NCBI RefSeq assembly: GCF_002078875.1
Contig: NC_034412.1
Coordinates: 79,270,187-79,334,186 of the forward strand
Source: Numida meleagris
Lineage: Eukaryota > Chordata > Aves > Galliformes > Numididae
DNA length: 64,000 bases
Reading direction: 5' to 3'
Shown: positions 1 to 11,790 of the stretch, in pieces
How positions within the stretch are numbered: the stretch's first letter is position 1
How the letters are laid out: each line of letters opens with the position of its first letter
Notes under the pieces: generated by a model
What the model was told of the DNA's origin: nothing
The model's input: only the letters and a program-made list of their open reading frames with translations
Database searches by the model: none
Made by a program: the position numbers and the translations under genes

Positions 1-211
1 GTAATTATATTGTATTATAGTGTGTTGTTTTGCATTCCGATATCTTATTTAGTAAATTAGTTTGTTTCTCCTCAGATTGTTGCCACTGTTCTTTGCTCTC
101 AGGGCCATCTCCTTACCCTTTTCCCCTTTTCCCTTTTCCCGGGGCATGGACCCGTGGATCCCCCGTCCCCTTCGTCATGGAATCGGGCCTAACGCCCGTA
201 AACCGTTGACA
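1..211 (+). mobile_element. Endogenous retrovirus LTR, family 1, copy 1 (cut by window edge)
   Basis: Reverse-complement match to the LTR at 7879-8381, from the AT-rich interior at base 1 through the G/C-rich block (positions 115-145) to the terminal ...CGTTGACA at 211. The upstream part lies outside the window. Orientation follows the TATA-like site of copy 3, so this copy reads on the + strand. Its C-rich block has three short CCCTTTT-type units. No primer-binding site follows the end, so this is probably a solo LTR or a 3' LTR, but that cannot be settled without the sequence to the left. I do not assign a named repeat family. Confidence 0.8.
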
Positions 212-558
212 CCTGGGAATCAGAAGGCCAAGACTTTATTCCCTACCATTGCGTCGTACAACTTCAGAAAATTCAGATTACTTCTTCCTCTTTTTGTTTT
301 TCAGGCTCTTTCTCTCATCAGTTCAAATGTCAGAGATCATTTCTTCTTCCATATATATATAAAGACCAAAGAGGACTGTAGAAACAATTGTAATTCAAAT
401 AACAATCCACAATAACTATTTACTCACAGGAAAGACATTGAGATAGTAGATGGAGATTAGAATGCCAAACATTATTTAAAAGAAATATGTTGATGACATT
501 AACTGAAACAAAAGGCAGTACAATGTCTGAGGCTATTACTCAGACCCCTTCACAGAAG
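212..558. other. Unassigned flank between LTR and CR1
   Basis: AT-rich sequence with a short TATATATATA run near 350. No gene or repeat recognised. Confidence 0.5.
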
Positions 559-646
559 CATAGAATCACAGAATTGTTGAGGTTGGAAGGGACATCTGGT
601 CCAAGCCCCTGCTGAAGCAGAGCCACCTACAGCTAGCTGCCAAGGT
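559..646 (-). mobile_element. CR1 LINE, 3' end fragment
   Basis: Starts with the inverted CR1 tail (ATAGAATCACAGAATT), followed by the conserved 3'-UTR words GGTTGGAAGGGACATCTGG and CCCTGCTGAAGCAGAGCCACCTA. Homology fades after about 646, so only the last ~90 bases of a - strand CR1 remain. This is a typical severely 5'-truncated copy with no coding capacity. Confidence 0.85.
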
Positions 647-2895
647 GAATTTGTTTCTCTGAATTCCCTGAGATTAAAGCAGAGAAATAAATGCAGGCAC
701 GTCTTCGTGTAACCTGGACCCAACAGCTGGGCCAAGGGGGATTGAATTTAAAAAATAATAATTTTAAAATTTCCATTAGTATACCTATTTTCATTAAGAA
801 TGAATGCTTTATTTGGGCAACTATTAATTTTAATGACAGTGGTTGATTTTTTGTCCAAAAATTTTAGAAGTAATTTCCAGACACGATACTTCCCTCATTT
901 ACTAACTCTCTATTGCTCACTTCTGTCCGGTAGGAAAACCAGAAGTGGCAGCCTAAAAACCTCGGTAAGATTTCTAATCTAAACAAAAATGCATTATAAT
1001 GTAAATACAATTTTACTGTATTTTGAAATCTTATGCAGGAAAATATTGCCTGAAACTGTTAAATTGGCTTTTTTTTTCCCCTAAAATTTCTGTGTTTTTC
1101 TAGTTATTCTCTGAAATTTTGAAATTCTTAGAAGCTTACTGGATAGATTCTCTCTGTGAAAAACTTCAAATATCATGCAATTGTAGTACAGTGTATAAAG
1201 TTCTATGTAATCACATGTGTAAAGAAATACATCCAAAATGCAAGAGCTGGAGTGATCTGACTTCAGAAAAATATCTGAAGTCCTGTATCCTGGTGAATCA
1301 TTGTTTATGGTAGAAACCCTACAACAAATATATGCAAATCTTAATTTGGCATATAAGAGATTCTTTGGATTTTTGTGTTCAAAACTAGACAGTTTAATAC
1401 TAAAGAGCATGAAATGTTTGTAAACACTGCATAACTAATGAGCTGATGAGTACATCTGAAAACTAATGAACTAATGAGTACATCTGAAAGTGTGCTGAAG
1501 TATTAATTTCTTTTTTGGGAGGGGGATCAATTTAATAAAATTAAGTATCAGGAAAGAAAAGGTAAGTTAACTCTACTTCAAAAAAGGAGTTTTAGTCATT
1601 CCGTTTTATTTTTATTGAGAGTAGCCTTTAAAAATAAGGATCAACAAAGAGCTATGCGTCTCATTTCATGGAAAACAAATATCTTAAACACAGCAGTATA
1701 AATTGTAGCCACCTCTATTGTGCTGAAAGTAGACATCTATTTTGAAGTATTTGGAGATAGATTTTTTTCATTTTTAAAAATGAAATGTGAAAGAATTCAG
1801 TACTGATACCTATTGAGGATATATGGAAGACACATTGGAAGTTGCTGTTAACATTCTCCCTTTAGTTTGAAAGTTAATCAGAACAAATTCCTATTTATTT
1901 AACAGAAGTTCATACTTCTTGTTTTATTCTCAAGAAGCTTGTAGGTCTGCACAGATAGCTGATTTATAGAAACTGTTTCACACAAGGAATTGTCACTTGG
2001 TTCTGTTTAAATTGGGGTCTAGAAGGCTATGTGTAACAGCATTCCTGATAATTGGTTCTATTATGAAGCACTGTCATGGTAAATTTTCCAAGCACAAACC
2101 AGACTGCTTAACACTAACGCACAAGGAAAAAAAAAATAAATGCTCTCCTGCTCCAGCAGCATAAATTTAATCTAATTACATACAGTAAATGTAATTATAC
2201 TTCACATAATGCAGATGCCAAACCTGGAATTTGGAGTATGTATTTTGAACAATACAGAATTGCCACAGAGCTTAAAACAAAGACATGAAATGTTATAGTT
2301 TGAATTCTTCTTTAAAAATAAAAGAAGAAAAGAATCCATCTGTCTTTTCAAAGTACAAAACACTCCAAACATTTCTTTTTAACTCACTCTCTAGCAGGTC
2401 TTCGTTACTTCATTAAAACATTTTTCAATGTCATATATATTTGTGGAGCAGTAATTCATAGTTTATCCATGTTGAGTTGCCAACATTTCTCAAAGTGATT
2501 TAGCAATGTTTCTCATTCCTTTCCTTTGCAAAATCTCATCTGAACAGTTCTGAAGCAGATCTGGACAAGAACTGATCTCAACATAAAACTTTTTAAAGAT
2601 TAAAAAATGAAAACTTAAGTATTTACTTATTTGTCTTGGTTCTGTTTCATCAGTTCCGCTTTGATTTTAATTTTCATGTATTTTTTCTGTGATCTGCATT
2701 AATTCAGCCCTACAAAAAGTAATGCACTGTAAAACTATTTGTCGTATTTCAAGCAAGAATGAAACCAAGAAGTTTTCCAAAGACTTTCACATTACACTAC
2801 AAATAAATACAATAAAATCAGCTTAATTTATAGGTGCCTTCACACATTTTTATATTTTCCTATAAATCATCAACTAAAACATATACCATTATCAG
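647..2895. other. Unassigned AT-rich DNA
   Basis: About 2.2 kb with only short chance frames. Apart from the 28-bp duplication at 1434-1489, I see no repeat, RNA gene or exon signature. Confidence 0.5.
1434..1489. repeat. 28-bp tandem duplication (2 units)
   Basis: Units 1434-1461 and 1462-1489 begin ACTAATGA and end TACATCTGAAA. They differ at two positions (GCTG versus ACTA region), so the duplication is fairly recent or conserved by chance. Confidence 0.9.
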
Positions 2896-3064
2896 AGCAC
2901 TGGGAACAGACTGCCCAGAGAGGGTGTGGAGTCTACTTCTCCAGAGATATTCAAGATCCACCTAGACGCTTTCCTGTGTAACCTCCCATAGGGAAGGTGC
3001 TTTAACAGGGGTTCGGACTAGGTGATCTCCAGAGGTCCCTTCCAACCCCTATGATTCTGTGATT
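2896..3064 (+). mobile_element. CR1 LINE, 3' end fragment
   Basis: Reads through the end of ORF2 (ACTGGGAACAGACTGCCCAG; GAGATATTCAAGATCCACCT) into the 3' UTR (ACTAGGTGATCTCCAGAGGT) and finishes with the tail ATGATTCTGTGATT. About 170 bp of a 5'-truncated + strand copy. The tail variant ATTCTGTGA, rather than ATTCTATGA, separates it from the copies at 8730 and 47395. Confidence 0.92.
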
Positions 3065-6000
3065 ATTTAAGACATGAAACCTCATTCTGAGGAATAGCTT
3101 ATAAATTTCTATAATAACCTAATAAATTTCTAACCAAAGTTAAAATAACATTCTTCTGAACATTTCATCATCCCATATTGTAGAAAATACTTCATCGCAT
3201 TCAGTCAAAAATCATAATTCTTATTTGCTCACAAAATTATATGTTAAATTAATTAGCTTCATATATTAATGGTAAATAAAATACACAATGAAAAATCTTC
3301 ACATCTTTATGCAGTCTATAGTTGCCAACAAGTGTGTGCAGACTTTCTAGAAACTTTTTCAGAGTAAAATTCCTATTTTTATCTTTACATTGTAGTTGAA
3401 ACAGTAGTGTAGTGATTTAAAGAATAGAACTGGGAGTAATAAAAGAAGCCCATAGAAGTATGTAGGCAAAGAATGATGCACTGCAGAATGACATTTTTTT
3501 CCCTTTGGGGATTCCAAACTATGTTTCTTAACAATCAGTTGTGGGATAAGCTTAACAATTGAGATAACCACTTCCTATTTGTCTGAAAAAGTAAGGTATC
3601 TTCCTGACACTCAGAACATTTATTGGATGAAAAGAGAGGATGACAAAGGCTCATGTGATCACTACATCAACCAAAGTGATATTGAAAATGAAATGCTTAG
3701 CAAAATATAAATACACTCATGAAACTATTCAACAGGCTTGAAGTCTGAAGACAATTCAAATAAAGCCCACTTTGGGCCCAAAGAAACTATGAGGCATAGT
3801 TTTATTACATAATAATATAATACAGGAAAGAACTACTGCACAATCTATTCCACTGAAGCACTACTGAAACCAAAAGTAGAATGTACACATTCATAAGTCA
3901 ATTTATTCTTTGAAACCTGAAGTGGTTCATCCTTTAGCGATGAATTCTTATTCAGAGAAGCTGAACCTGAGCTACTTAAACTACCCCAAACTGGGGAATT
4001 CTACCTTTTAGCTATATGGTCAGTTTATAATCCTACCTAATGGACTTCATTTTTTCACTTATGTCACAACACTGTCAAGCACAAATGTAATGTACTGGCT
4101 AGGCCACTTTCCCATCTCCAAGTAGATTTAAACCTAAAAAAACAATTTGTTTTTTTTTCCCTTGCCATTACAAATTTCAAAAGAATGCATGGCCTTCAGT
4201 TATACTAAGTCTGCTGCATTTCCGTATGTTTTCTTCCCCACTCATCTGTAACACCTCTCCCTTGACCTGGAGAATTAACTACACTTCTCACTTTGAGTTC
4301 CAAACACCCCCCTCACAGAATCCCTAACAGAAACACACACCCCGCAGGCCTACTCACAGACCTAAATTAATTATGCTAATCAGACTACCTTGGCTAACCC
4401 AATTAAGTTTAATTAGCTGATGCCTTTCTTCCTAAACCAGCTTGCCTTAGGGACATTTTACCTCTGTTTTTAAGTTAGCTGTAGAAGTCAATCTCCTCCT
4501 ACAAACCTGCTTCTCAGCCACAGACTTTCAACATGAAGAGACCCACAGCAATAAGCCTGCTCTCAAGAGTATGCCTCCTGAAGCATTAACATGCTTTTTT
4601 GTTACTTCTTTCCTGAATGCTTAAAACTGGAATTTCAGTTGTGACTGAAAGCTGCTTACTTTTTAAGTTCAGTGACTGTATAAATACAGGATTGAGCATT
4701 GTTTCTTGTTTTTTCTCTGCCATTTTTGAGAGACTGTTTCAGGTTTCAGGTCATATTCAGCAACACCTTTGTCTTGAGGTATCTGGGCCATTGACTATCT
4801 ACTTCCTAACAGATCTCAAAGCTGTACATTACTTCACTTATGTCTCCCTTCAAATTCACTCCTGGAAACCTGATTTTTAAAACAACTTTGTAGGTACTGG
4901 CCCTGTCTAAAAACTAATTCAGTGATGCAGAAACAGAAAGTAACCTCTCTCAGTCTCCTCTACAAAATAGTTGGAAAAAAAAATTACATTTCATAGAAAA
5001 ACTATTTTCAGGATTTGTATAAGAACAAGAACTACACAAAAATCTGAAATTTTTCTATCAACAGGAATTTCAAACCTTTGTTGCTTCAACAATACTAAAA
5101 ACTTATATTAAAAAGAGAACAATAAAGAAGACACGTCTCTCTAGTTCTTTGGATTGTGAATTGCAATTACTGTTCTCCTAACTATTATACTGTTGTCCAT
5201 ATTATTTCCAGAGATTAATTGGGAATTTCAAATCCCAGGAGATTTAAAAGGAAGTTACAAAAGATATTCTTTGAAATGTTTTTCTTTCTCATGTTCTTGT
5301 GGCGTCAAAAGGGAAAGAGAACTAGAATGGTTGTTTCTGTTTATTAAATGGTTTTTTAATTAATTTTCATACCATGAGTAAGAATTCAAGATTGCAAAAT
5401 ATGCTCAAATTTTTGAGTTTTTTTTTTATTACTATTTTTAAGTTTTTAAAGTTGACGACATATTCTTCAGGGTTTCAAGATTTTCGTATTATATGTAATG
5501 CTGGTAATAACTGAAAGAATTCAATTTCTTCAATGGAATTTTTTAACATAAAAACAGGTATATGGTAATAAAAGTTTGTATTCATTATGTTCATTCTTAA
5601 GGTTAAAATATATATTGTAATGAACATATTCTTATTCACTAAAAGAAATTTGATTTTGGACAAATGGTTACTAGTTAAATTAATCATAGAAGTGAGCAGT
5701 ATCACTTGAAAACTGTTGATCTAGGAAGATTAAAGTAGTCCTATAAGAATTAGGAAAGTTCAATGCTCAAGTATTATATCCCATTCAAATCTGCACAGTC
5801 TAAAGACAATGTTGAAATACAGGAGTTTCTCCCAAATATTCTGAGAAAAACAATTCTCTGCAATGAATATAAATGCAACGTGCTGTCCTATTAAAGCATA
5901 ACTTTGCCTTGCATTATCATCTGCTTAGCTTTTCACCAGTATTATCACAATGATAAGAGAGATATGTGGACTAATTCTAAATATTTCTAAATAAAAGTGC

Positions 6001-7872
6001 AGTTTGGGGTTTTTATTTCTGTTGTTTATTTGCAATTTGCAAAGGAAGAAAATACATCAATTCTTTCTTAGGAAATATTTCTAATGATTCCAATAAAAAT
6101 TTTGACCAAATCAAATCTGCATGATTAGCTCTGTGATTATATATTTCAATGTGAATATTCTTAGCAAACATCTTCTATACAAGCATTTTTCTTAGGAGGC
6201 TTAAAAATCCAGAATACTTTCTAGTTCATAGTAATTCACTTATTTGCAGAAGTCCAACTACTCACTTTTCTCCAATCAAATATATTAATAGTAAACTCTT
6301 AAACAGAAATACTAATCTCTGACTGAAATAAGAAGATACTTATAAAGCTAAATATTACATTTCCAATTTTAACACTTGGGAAACACTGATAGGAAAAAAT
6401 GCTGGCTTTTACATACCAGAAGAAACAAGTAAAAACTTACTTTCCTGGAGGATTTTTTTCCCTTATCACAGCTCTACACAGTGGCACCTTCTGACCTATC
6501 ATGTTGAAGATGTTCAGGCTATTCAGCTGTTAGAATAAACTCCAGCAGCAAGTATGAAATGAATTTCCTATTGAATACATATTGATAAAATGTTAGCAGG
6601 TAAAAGTAGTGGCATGTGATGGAGAAAAAAATTACTTTTAAAATACCCAATCTAATGTTCACATTTGGAATTAAACAAGTAGTTGCCTGAAGCATCCCCT
6701 TTGATGAGGAAACTGCGTATCTTGCACATTATGTTCGGAGATGGATTCCTCAAGCCAAATAAATAACCTGCCACGCATATGAAGTACAAACAGATAGCAT
6801 GTTTCCAAAACTTGTTTGGGATACAACCCAGTTTCTGCTGTGGATTATCTCTGTTAGCTCCACTAGTGTCAGGTTGTCTGTAGGTTGTATTTAGTCCTTA
6901 AAAATCAGTATAGCACAGAAAAATAAAAGAATGAAATCATGATAAAAAAAATAGAAATGTAAAACCTTAGTAAGTAGCATATTAATGAACCTGTTATCTT
7001 TTTACTGTAAATGAGCACATAGAATGCTTAGCTCACTAGTCAATCTACTTGAGAAATGAAATTGAATTTATGATGCTAGTACATGTTATATACTCATGTG
7101 TAAGATGTTCAAGTAGTAGAATAATTTCCTACAATGTGCGTATTTGTGATTCCCAAGAGACTGAGTTAATTTCTAATTTTTTTCCTGAAACTACCACTAA
7201 CATGAGTCTCTTTCAAAGCTTTAGAAGACTTTCCTAAAGTTATCACATGGCTGTGTAGATAATCTCCAAAGTTACATATACTGTAAGAATCCTCTCCTCC
7301 TAACGGTTTTGTATATGCTCCACCAAAGAGACAACGTGGTGAATCATGCAGTAAGTCAAGGAATTATTAAAGTATAGCAGTGACATTAAAAAGATCAGAT
7401 GGTATGTATTTCTTTTGAAGGCAGGTGTCACTAGTGAAGAGGAATAGTACAGAACAAAGGAGTAAAGTACAGAGGAGACATTTATTTTCAAGTCTTCTTA
7501 CTCTTCACCTCATAGTTCCTTTTAATTCCTTGGTGCTTCTATTCTCTGTGATTTCATATCACAGTTAAACTACTGTGAGTTAGAGAACACAATTTAGAAG
7601 GATGGTATGCTATAACAACAAAAGATATGGTAGGGTGGCTGCAAATGAGAAGTACTGGTCTTTCTTTAGTCACTGATGGTTTCTGAAGATCTGTAGGAAG
7701 AAAGAGTAGCCCTTAAGACCTAGAAAGATCTTCAGGAATATTTTTGTAGAGAGATGAAACTTTTCCTCCCGTGGAAATTCTTCCCTGAACTGGATTTATT
7801 TTCTGATGTCTTAACTTCGCAATCAAGAGGCTGAAGTCATTTTTCAGCCTTACTGAAGAAACTATCCCCTGT
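3065..7872. other. Unassigned AT-rich DNA
   Basis: About 4.8 kb, mostly AT-rich, with stop codons in all frames and only short chance ORFs. The one structured stretch is the LTR-like candidate at 4247-4591, listed separately. Confidence 0.5.
4247..4591 (+). mobile_element. Possible solo LTR (weak candidate)
   Basis: A block denser in C and G than its surroundings that begins TGTAACACC and ends AGCATTAACA, giving short inverted ends (TGT...ACA). Near the 3' end, GCAATAAGCC resembles a variant polyadenylation signal followed by an R/U5-like stretch of about 45 bp. No target duplication was found next to these limits (TCATC before, TGCTT after). It may equally be ordinary unique sequence. Confidence 0.3.
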
Positions 7873-7878
7873 GATGTT
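7873..7878. repeat. Target-site duplication GATGTT of LTR copy 2
   Basis: GATGTT stands directly before the LTR start and again directly after its end at 8382-8387. The perfect 6-bp copy fixes both LTR limits and shows a single integration followed by loss of the internal provirus. Confidence 0.85.
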
Positions 7879-8381
7879 TGTCAGCGATTTACGGGCATTC
7901 GGCCCGGTTCCATGGCGAATGGAAAGGACCCACGCCCTGGGAAAAGGGAAACGGGAAAAAAGGGTAAGGAGATAGGCCTGAGAGCAAAGAACAGTGGCAA
8001 CAATCTGAGGAGAAACAAACTAATTTACTAAATAAGATATCGGAATGCAAAACAACACAATATAATACAATATAATTACAATTTAAGCTGATAAATCCAA
8101 TACAGAGGGAGAGAATGTCCAAAATCAAGGTAGGCCTTACTCTACTACCGATGATAAGACGGATGGGGAGCGAGGTGCTACCAGGACGAGAGACGGGTGG
8201 AAAGAGAAGGAACAAGGTCTTGTTATCTGCAAGTTTTTATCTTTTCCCTCTGGCCAGAAATGGTAACAGAGGAGAAAAGTACCCTGGGAAATGTAGTAGT
8301 CCTCTTCTGAGAACCAGGTACATACACTACATGATGTTATGATGTGGAATACCAATAACCAAAAATCATAAAACCATGACA
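7879..8381 (-). mobile_element. Solo LTR, family 1, copy 2
   Basis: 503-bp LTR with perfect short inverted ends TGTCA/TGACA and a 6-bp target duplication (GATGTT). On the - strand it begins TGTCATGG, carries a degenerate TATA-like GATAAAAAC (8232-8240 complement), then a CT-rich stretch, an AT-rich segment and a G-rich block (7938-7966) before the other end. Six-bp duplications are usual for alpha- and betaretrovirus-like elements. No AATAAA was found, so the position of R is unknown. Copies 1 and 3 are clear relatives. The short ORFs inside it have no retroviral similarity that I can see. Confidence 0.88.
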
Positions 8382-8387
8382 GATGTT

Positions 8388-8729
8388 TCAGCTTTAAAAG
8401 TTATTATAATACAGTGTTCATCAGTTTTTAACCATTAATGCTATTCGTAGTGGGGTTTTCAATATATTAGTCTACACCTGCTCTGATCTCCAATCATTTA
8501 CTACAGAAGAGGAAAAGGAATTAGTCTTGCTGAATACTTCTATTTCTGCCAAGACTGAAGAAATTGTTTATCAATCTCTAAAATTCTCATAGAGAAATTC
8601 TGCTCTGGTTATAGATTTTGAACAGTTAGAAAATTATATTTTGTATGATTTTCATGTGAGGGGCAAACTGAACAGAGAATGTGGTTGGATGTGAGACATA
8701 GCATGGACCAAAAAATATACTTCAGAACA
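8388..8729. other. Unassigned spacer
   Basis: About 340 bp of AT-rich sequence between the LTR and the next CR1. Nothing recognised. Confidence 0.5.
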
Positions 8730-9440
8730 TATACGGATGTGGATCACATCAAACTGTGTGCTGTGGTTGACACGCCTGCAGGACAGGATGCCATTCAGAG
8801 AGACCTAGACAAGCTTGAGCAGTGGGCCCAGGTGAAACTCATGAGGTTCAACAAATCCAAGTGCAAGGTCTTGCATGTGGGTTGTAGCAACCCCCACTAT
8901 CAGTACAAGCTGGAGGGTGAAAGGTTGGAGCACAGCCCTGCCAAAAAGGACTTCGGGGGACTGGTGGATGGTAAGCTGGACATTGGCCAGCAATGTGCCC
9001 TTGCAGTCCAGAAAGCCAACTGTATACTGGGCTCCATCAAAAGAAGCATGGCCAGCACGGCAAGGGAGCTGATCCTGCCCCTCTACTCTGCACTGGCGAG
9101 GCCTCACCTGGAGTACTGCATCCAAAAGTGGAGTTCTCAGTACAGGAGATATATGGACCTGTTGGAGTGCATCCGGAGCAGGGCCACAAATATGATCCAA
9201 GGGATGGAACACCTCTCCTGTGAGGACAGACTGAGAGAGCTGGGGCTATTCAGCCTGGAGAAGAGATTGCCCAGAGACGTGGTGGAAGTCTCATCCTGGA
9301 GATATTCAAGGTCAGGCTGGACCAGGCTCTGAGCAACTTGATCTAGCTGTAGATGTTCCTGTTCATTGCAGGGGAGTTGGTCTAGATGATCTTTAAGGGT
9401 CTCTTCCAATTCAAAAGATTCTATGATTCTATGATATACA
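8730..9440 (+). mobile_element. CR1 LINE, 5'-truncated with internal deletion
   Basis: Contains the 3' third of CR1 ORF2 followed by the 3' UTR and the tail ATTCTATGATTCTATGAT ending near 9440. The segment between the FSLEKR-encoding part and the LPRDVV-encoding part (junction near 9269) is missing compared with 30345-31735, which keeps about 200 bp there. The 5' end at about 8730 falls inside the reverse-transcriptase catalytic region. The 3' UTR is close to that of 29721-29793, suggesting the same subfamily. Confidence 0.93.
8736..9332 (+). pseudogene. CR1 ORF2 reverse transcriptase remnant
   Basis: The frame 8679-9332 (217 codons) is CR1-like from about codon 22. It holds the post-catalytic part of the reverse transcriptase, including AIQRDLDKLEQWA, KCKVLHVG, LYSALARPHLEYC and LRELGLFSLEKR. 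The residues where the catalytic aspartate pair should lie read TDVDH, so the site is destroyed. After FSLEKR the frame jumps to LPRDVVE by deletion, and the final ~14 codons are out of frame relative to the family. The endonuclease and most of the polymerase are absent. It is non-functional. Confidence 0.88.
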
Positions 9441-10440
9441 CATTGTTGGACGAACTGCTCTACATTGTGCATTGCCAAATGGAACCTCTCCTCCTTTTTC
9501 TTTTTTTAATACTCCTCTGAAAACTGAGTCATGGACTTTTTTTTTTTCATTTTGGGCCCTGTTGCCTTGTGAAGCCTTAAGGAGCCTGTATGGCACCTGG
9601 TTTAAACATTTTTCACATACAAAGCCTTATTTCAGTGACACATACTCTACTGCAAATGGCATCCACATTTTCATTCCTTCAGGATATTTTTAAAATAAAT
9701 GACTGAAATATTGTTTCTTTATCAATATAAATTAAGAACTAAGCATATCCGAGGATTAGCTGGTTTAGGAGTTACGACTTTCATAAAAGAGCCATTCAAA
9801 ACTGTAGGATTTTACATGTTGAATAATATGATTATGCTAGGCTGTGCCTGCATTAGCAAATAATTAAGGGAAATAGGAATGGGTCAGGAGAACAAGAAAA
9901 CTGGTGATAAGGACACTACACGTGCCTTACACAAAGACTGTTGCTGCACCTACCTTGCCGTTGTCTAACAAGAGGCTCTAATACTTGTAGTCAAATTTAC
10001 TTTGTGAAGATACTGCATGAGATCAGGAGTAGGTGACCAAGTTTTTCCTGTTTACCATGAACTGATGTCATGATTTTGTCATCATTAGATAAAATATTGA
10101 GAACCTTATCTTTGTTCAAGAAAACTGTATCACTCTGTAGAACCTAACACTGCTCATGATGTACCTGTTCATGGAAAGAAACAGATACGTTCAGAAGGAA
10201 ATTTTTCCCATTGTAAAGCACCTGCCAGAGAAGTAAAGACTTGAAATTATATCTTACTCTGTAAACTATAGGATTTTAATCATTCTGATATACAAGGCAG
10301 GAGAGAGCGATGTAAGAATTCAAGGGGAGAAGGGAAAACACTGGCAAATAAATATTGGGAAAATTGAGGGAAAATAAAATAGAAAATGTGTCAACAGAAA
10401 AACAGAATTTTTTTGTTTAAATTCACTTACAATCTATTTT
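9441..10440. other. Unassigned AT-rich DNA
   Basis: About 1 kb without recognisable genes or repeats. Confidence 0.5.
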
Positions 10441-11790
10441 CACAGAATCACACAATGTTTAATGCTCTGGAAGTAATCTGGTCCAAGCCACTTGCTCAAT
10501 CATGGTCACCCAAATCAGGTTGTTCATGATCATGTCCAGAAAGCTTTTGAAGATCTCCAGGGAGATTCTACAACTTCTTCAGGCAGCCTGTATCAGCATT
10601 CAGTCATCCGCAGAGAAAAAATAAAGAAACAAAATGAAACAAATAAAATAATAAAGTAAAATAAAATAAGCAATGTTTAAGCAAAATATTCTGTGTTTCT
10701 GTTTGAGCCTATTGCCTTTTGTTCTGGCACTGGGCACCACTGTTCTCAGTGACTCGGGTCCTTTTGAACTGACCTTCATCTTTTTACACACTCCCTTCAG
10801 GTATTTACATACAATGATTAGATCCCACCTGCTTCTTCTCTCCTCCAGACTAAACAGTTCCTGTCCTCTCAGCCTTATCTCGGGCAACAAGTGCTCCAAT
10901 CCCTCCATCATCTTTGTGCCTCCTCAGTGGACTCTCTCCAGTAGCTCCATGTTTCTGTACTGCTGGGTCCAGAACTGGATACAATACTCCATGTGCTGCC
11001 TCACCAGTGCCAAATAGAGAAGAAAGCTCAGTTCACTCAACCTGCTGGCAATACTTTTCCTAGTGCAGCCCGAGATACTATTAACCTTCCTAGCTGCAAG
11101 ATTACATTGCTGTCTCATATCCTACCTGCTGTTTATCAGGATCCTCAGGTCCTTCTTTGCAAATGTAGTTTTCATCCCTGAGTATATCCTGCCATATTTG
11201 GTTGTATCCTCCCCAGCTTAGGGAGGACTCCTCAGGTGCAGGAGTTTGCATTTCCCTTGTTGAACTTCATGATCTTCAGCTCATTTTTCCAACATGTCAA
11301 GATCCCTCTTGACGGCATCATGTTTTCTGTCATCAGCAAACTTTCTGAGGATACACTGATCCCATCATTCAGATCATTAATGAATATGATAAACAGGACT
11401 GAGTTCAGCACTGACTTCTAGAGTGCACCACTAGTTACTAGTCTCCAACTGGATTTTGCACCACTGATCATCATTTTCTAGGCCCAGATGTTCAGCCAGT
11501 TTTCACTCCACCTCACACTTTGCTCATTCAGCCTGTACATCAACAGCTTCTCTCTGAGGATTTTATGAAAGAAAGTGTTCAAGGCCCTGCTGAAATCCAT
11601 GCAGACAATATCCACTGCTCTCCCCTCATCTACTAGGTCAGTCATTGAAGATTATCAGGTTGGTCAAGCATAACTTCCCTTTGGTGAATAAATGCTGATA
11701 ACTTGATGCTTTCGGTGTCCTTAGCTTCTACATCATCTTCCTGGGGATCAACATGAAGCTAATGAGCTTCTAGTTCTGGTTTAAACAAAT
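10441..11790 (-). mobile_element. CR1 LINE, long diverged copy
   Basis: From the inverted tail (CACAGAATCACACAATG) the match runs about 1.35 kb back into ORF2. Recognisable words on the + strand include CTCCAGTAGCTCCATGTTTC, TGCCTCACCAGTGCC, TTGAACTTCATGATC, CACCACTAGTTACTAGTCTC and CATCTACTAGGTCAGTCATT. Relative to the family there is a deletion around 10590-10670, filled by an A-rich repeat. Frames are broken by many indels and stops. Divergence looks clearly higher than in 30345-31735, so it is an older insertion. The 5' limit near 11790 is approximate. Confidence 0.88.
10611..10672. repeat. A-rich (TAAAA/CAAAT) simple repeat inside CR1
   Basis: About 60 bp of irregular AAATAAA and AAACAAA units interrupting the CR1 at 10441-11790, where the family has coding-end and 3'-UTR sequence. 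Confidence 0.75.

Noticed and set aside
212..232. Primer-binding site (TGG...) after LTR copy 1
   Set aside because: The bases after the LTR do not resemble the 3' end of any tRNA I know, and no leader or gag sequence follows.
1..8381. LTR copies 1 and 2 as a provirus pair
   Set aside because: They are in opposite orientation and the interval contains CR1 fragments and plain host DNA.
8805..9212. 135-codon - strand frame opposite the CR1 ORF2 remnant
   Set aside because: It is the antisense shadow of the CR1 coding sequence. The same applies to 30807-31304 and 26626-26940.
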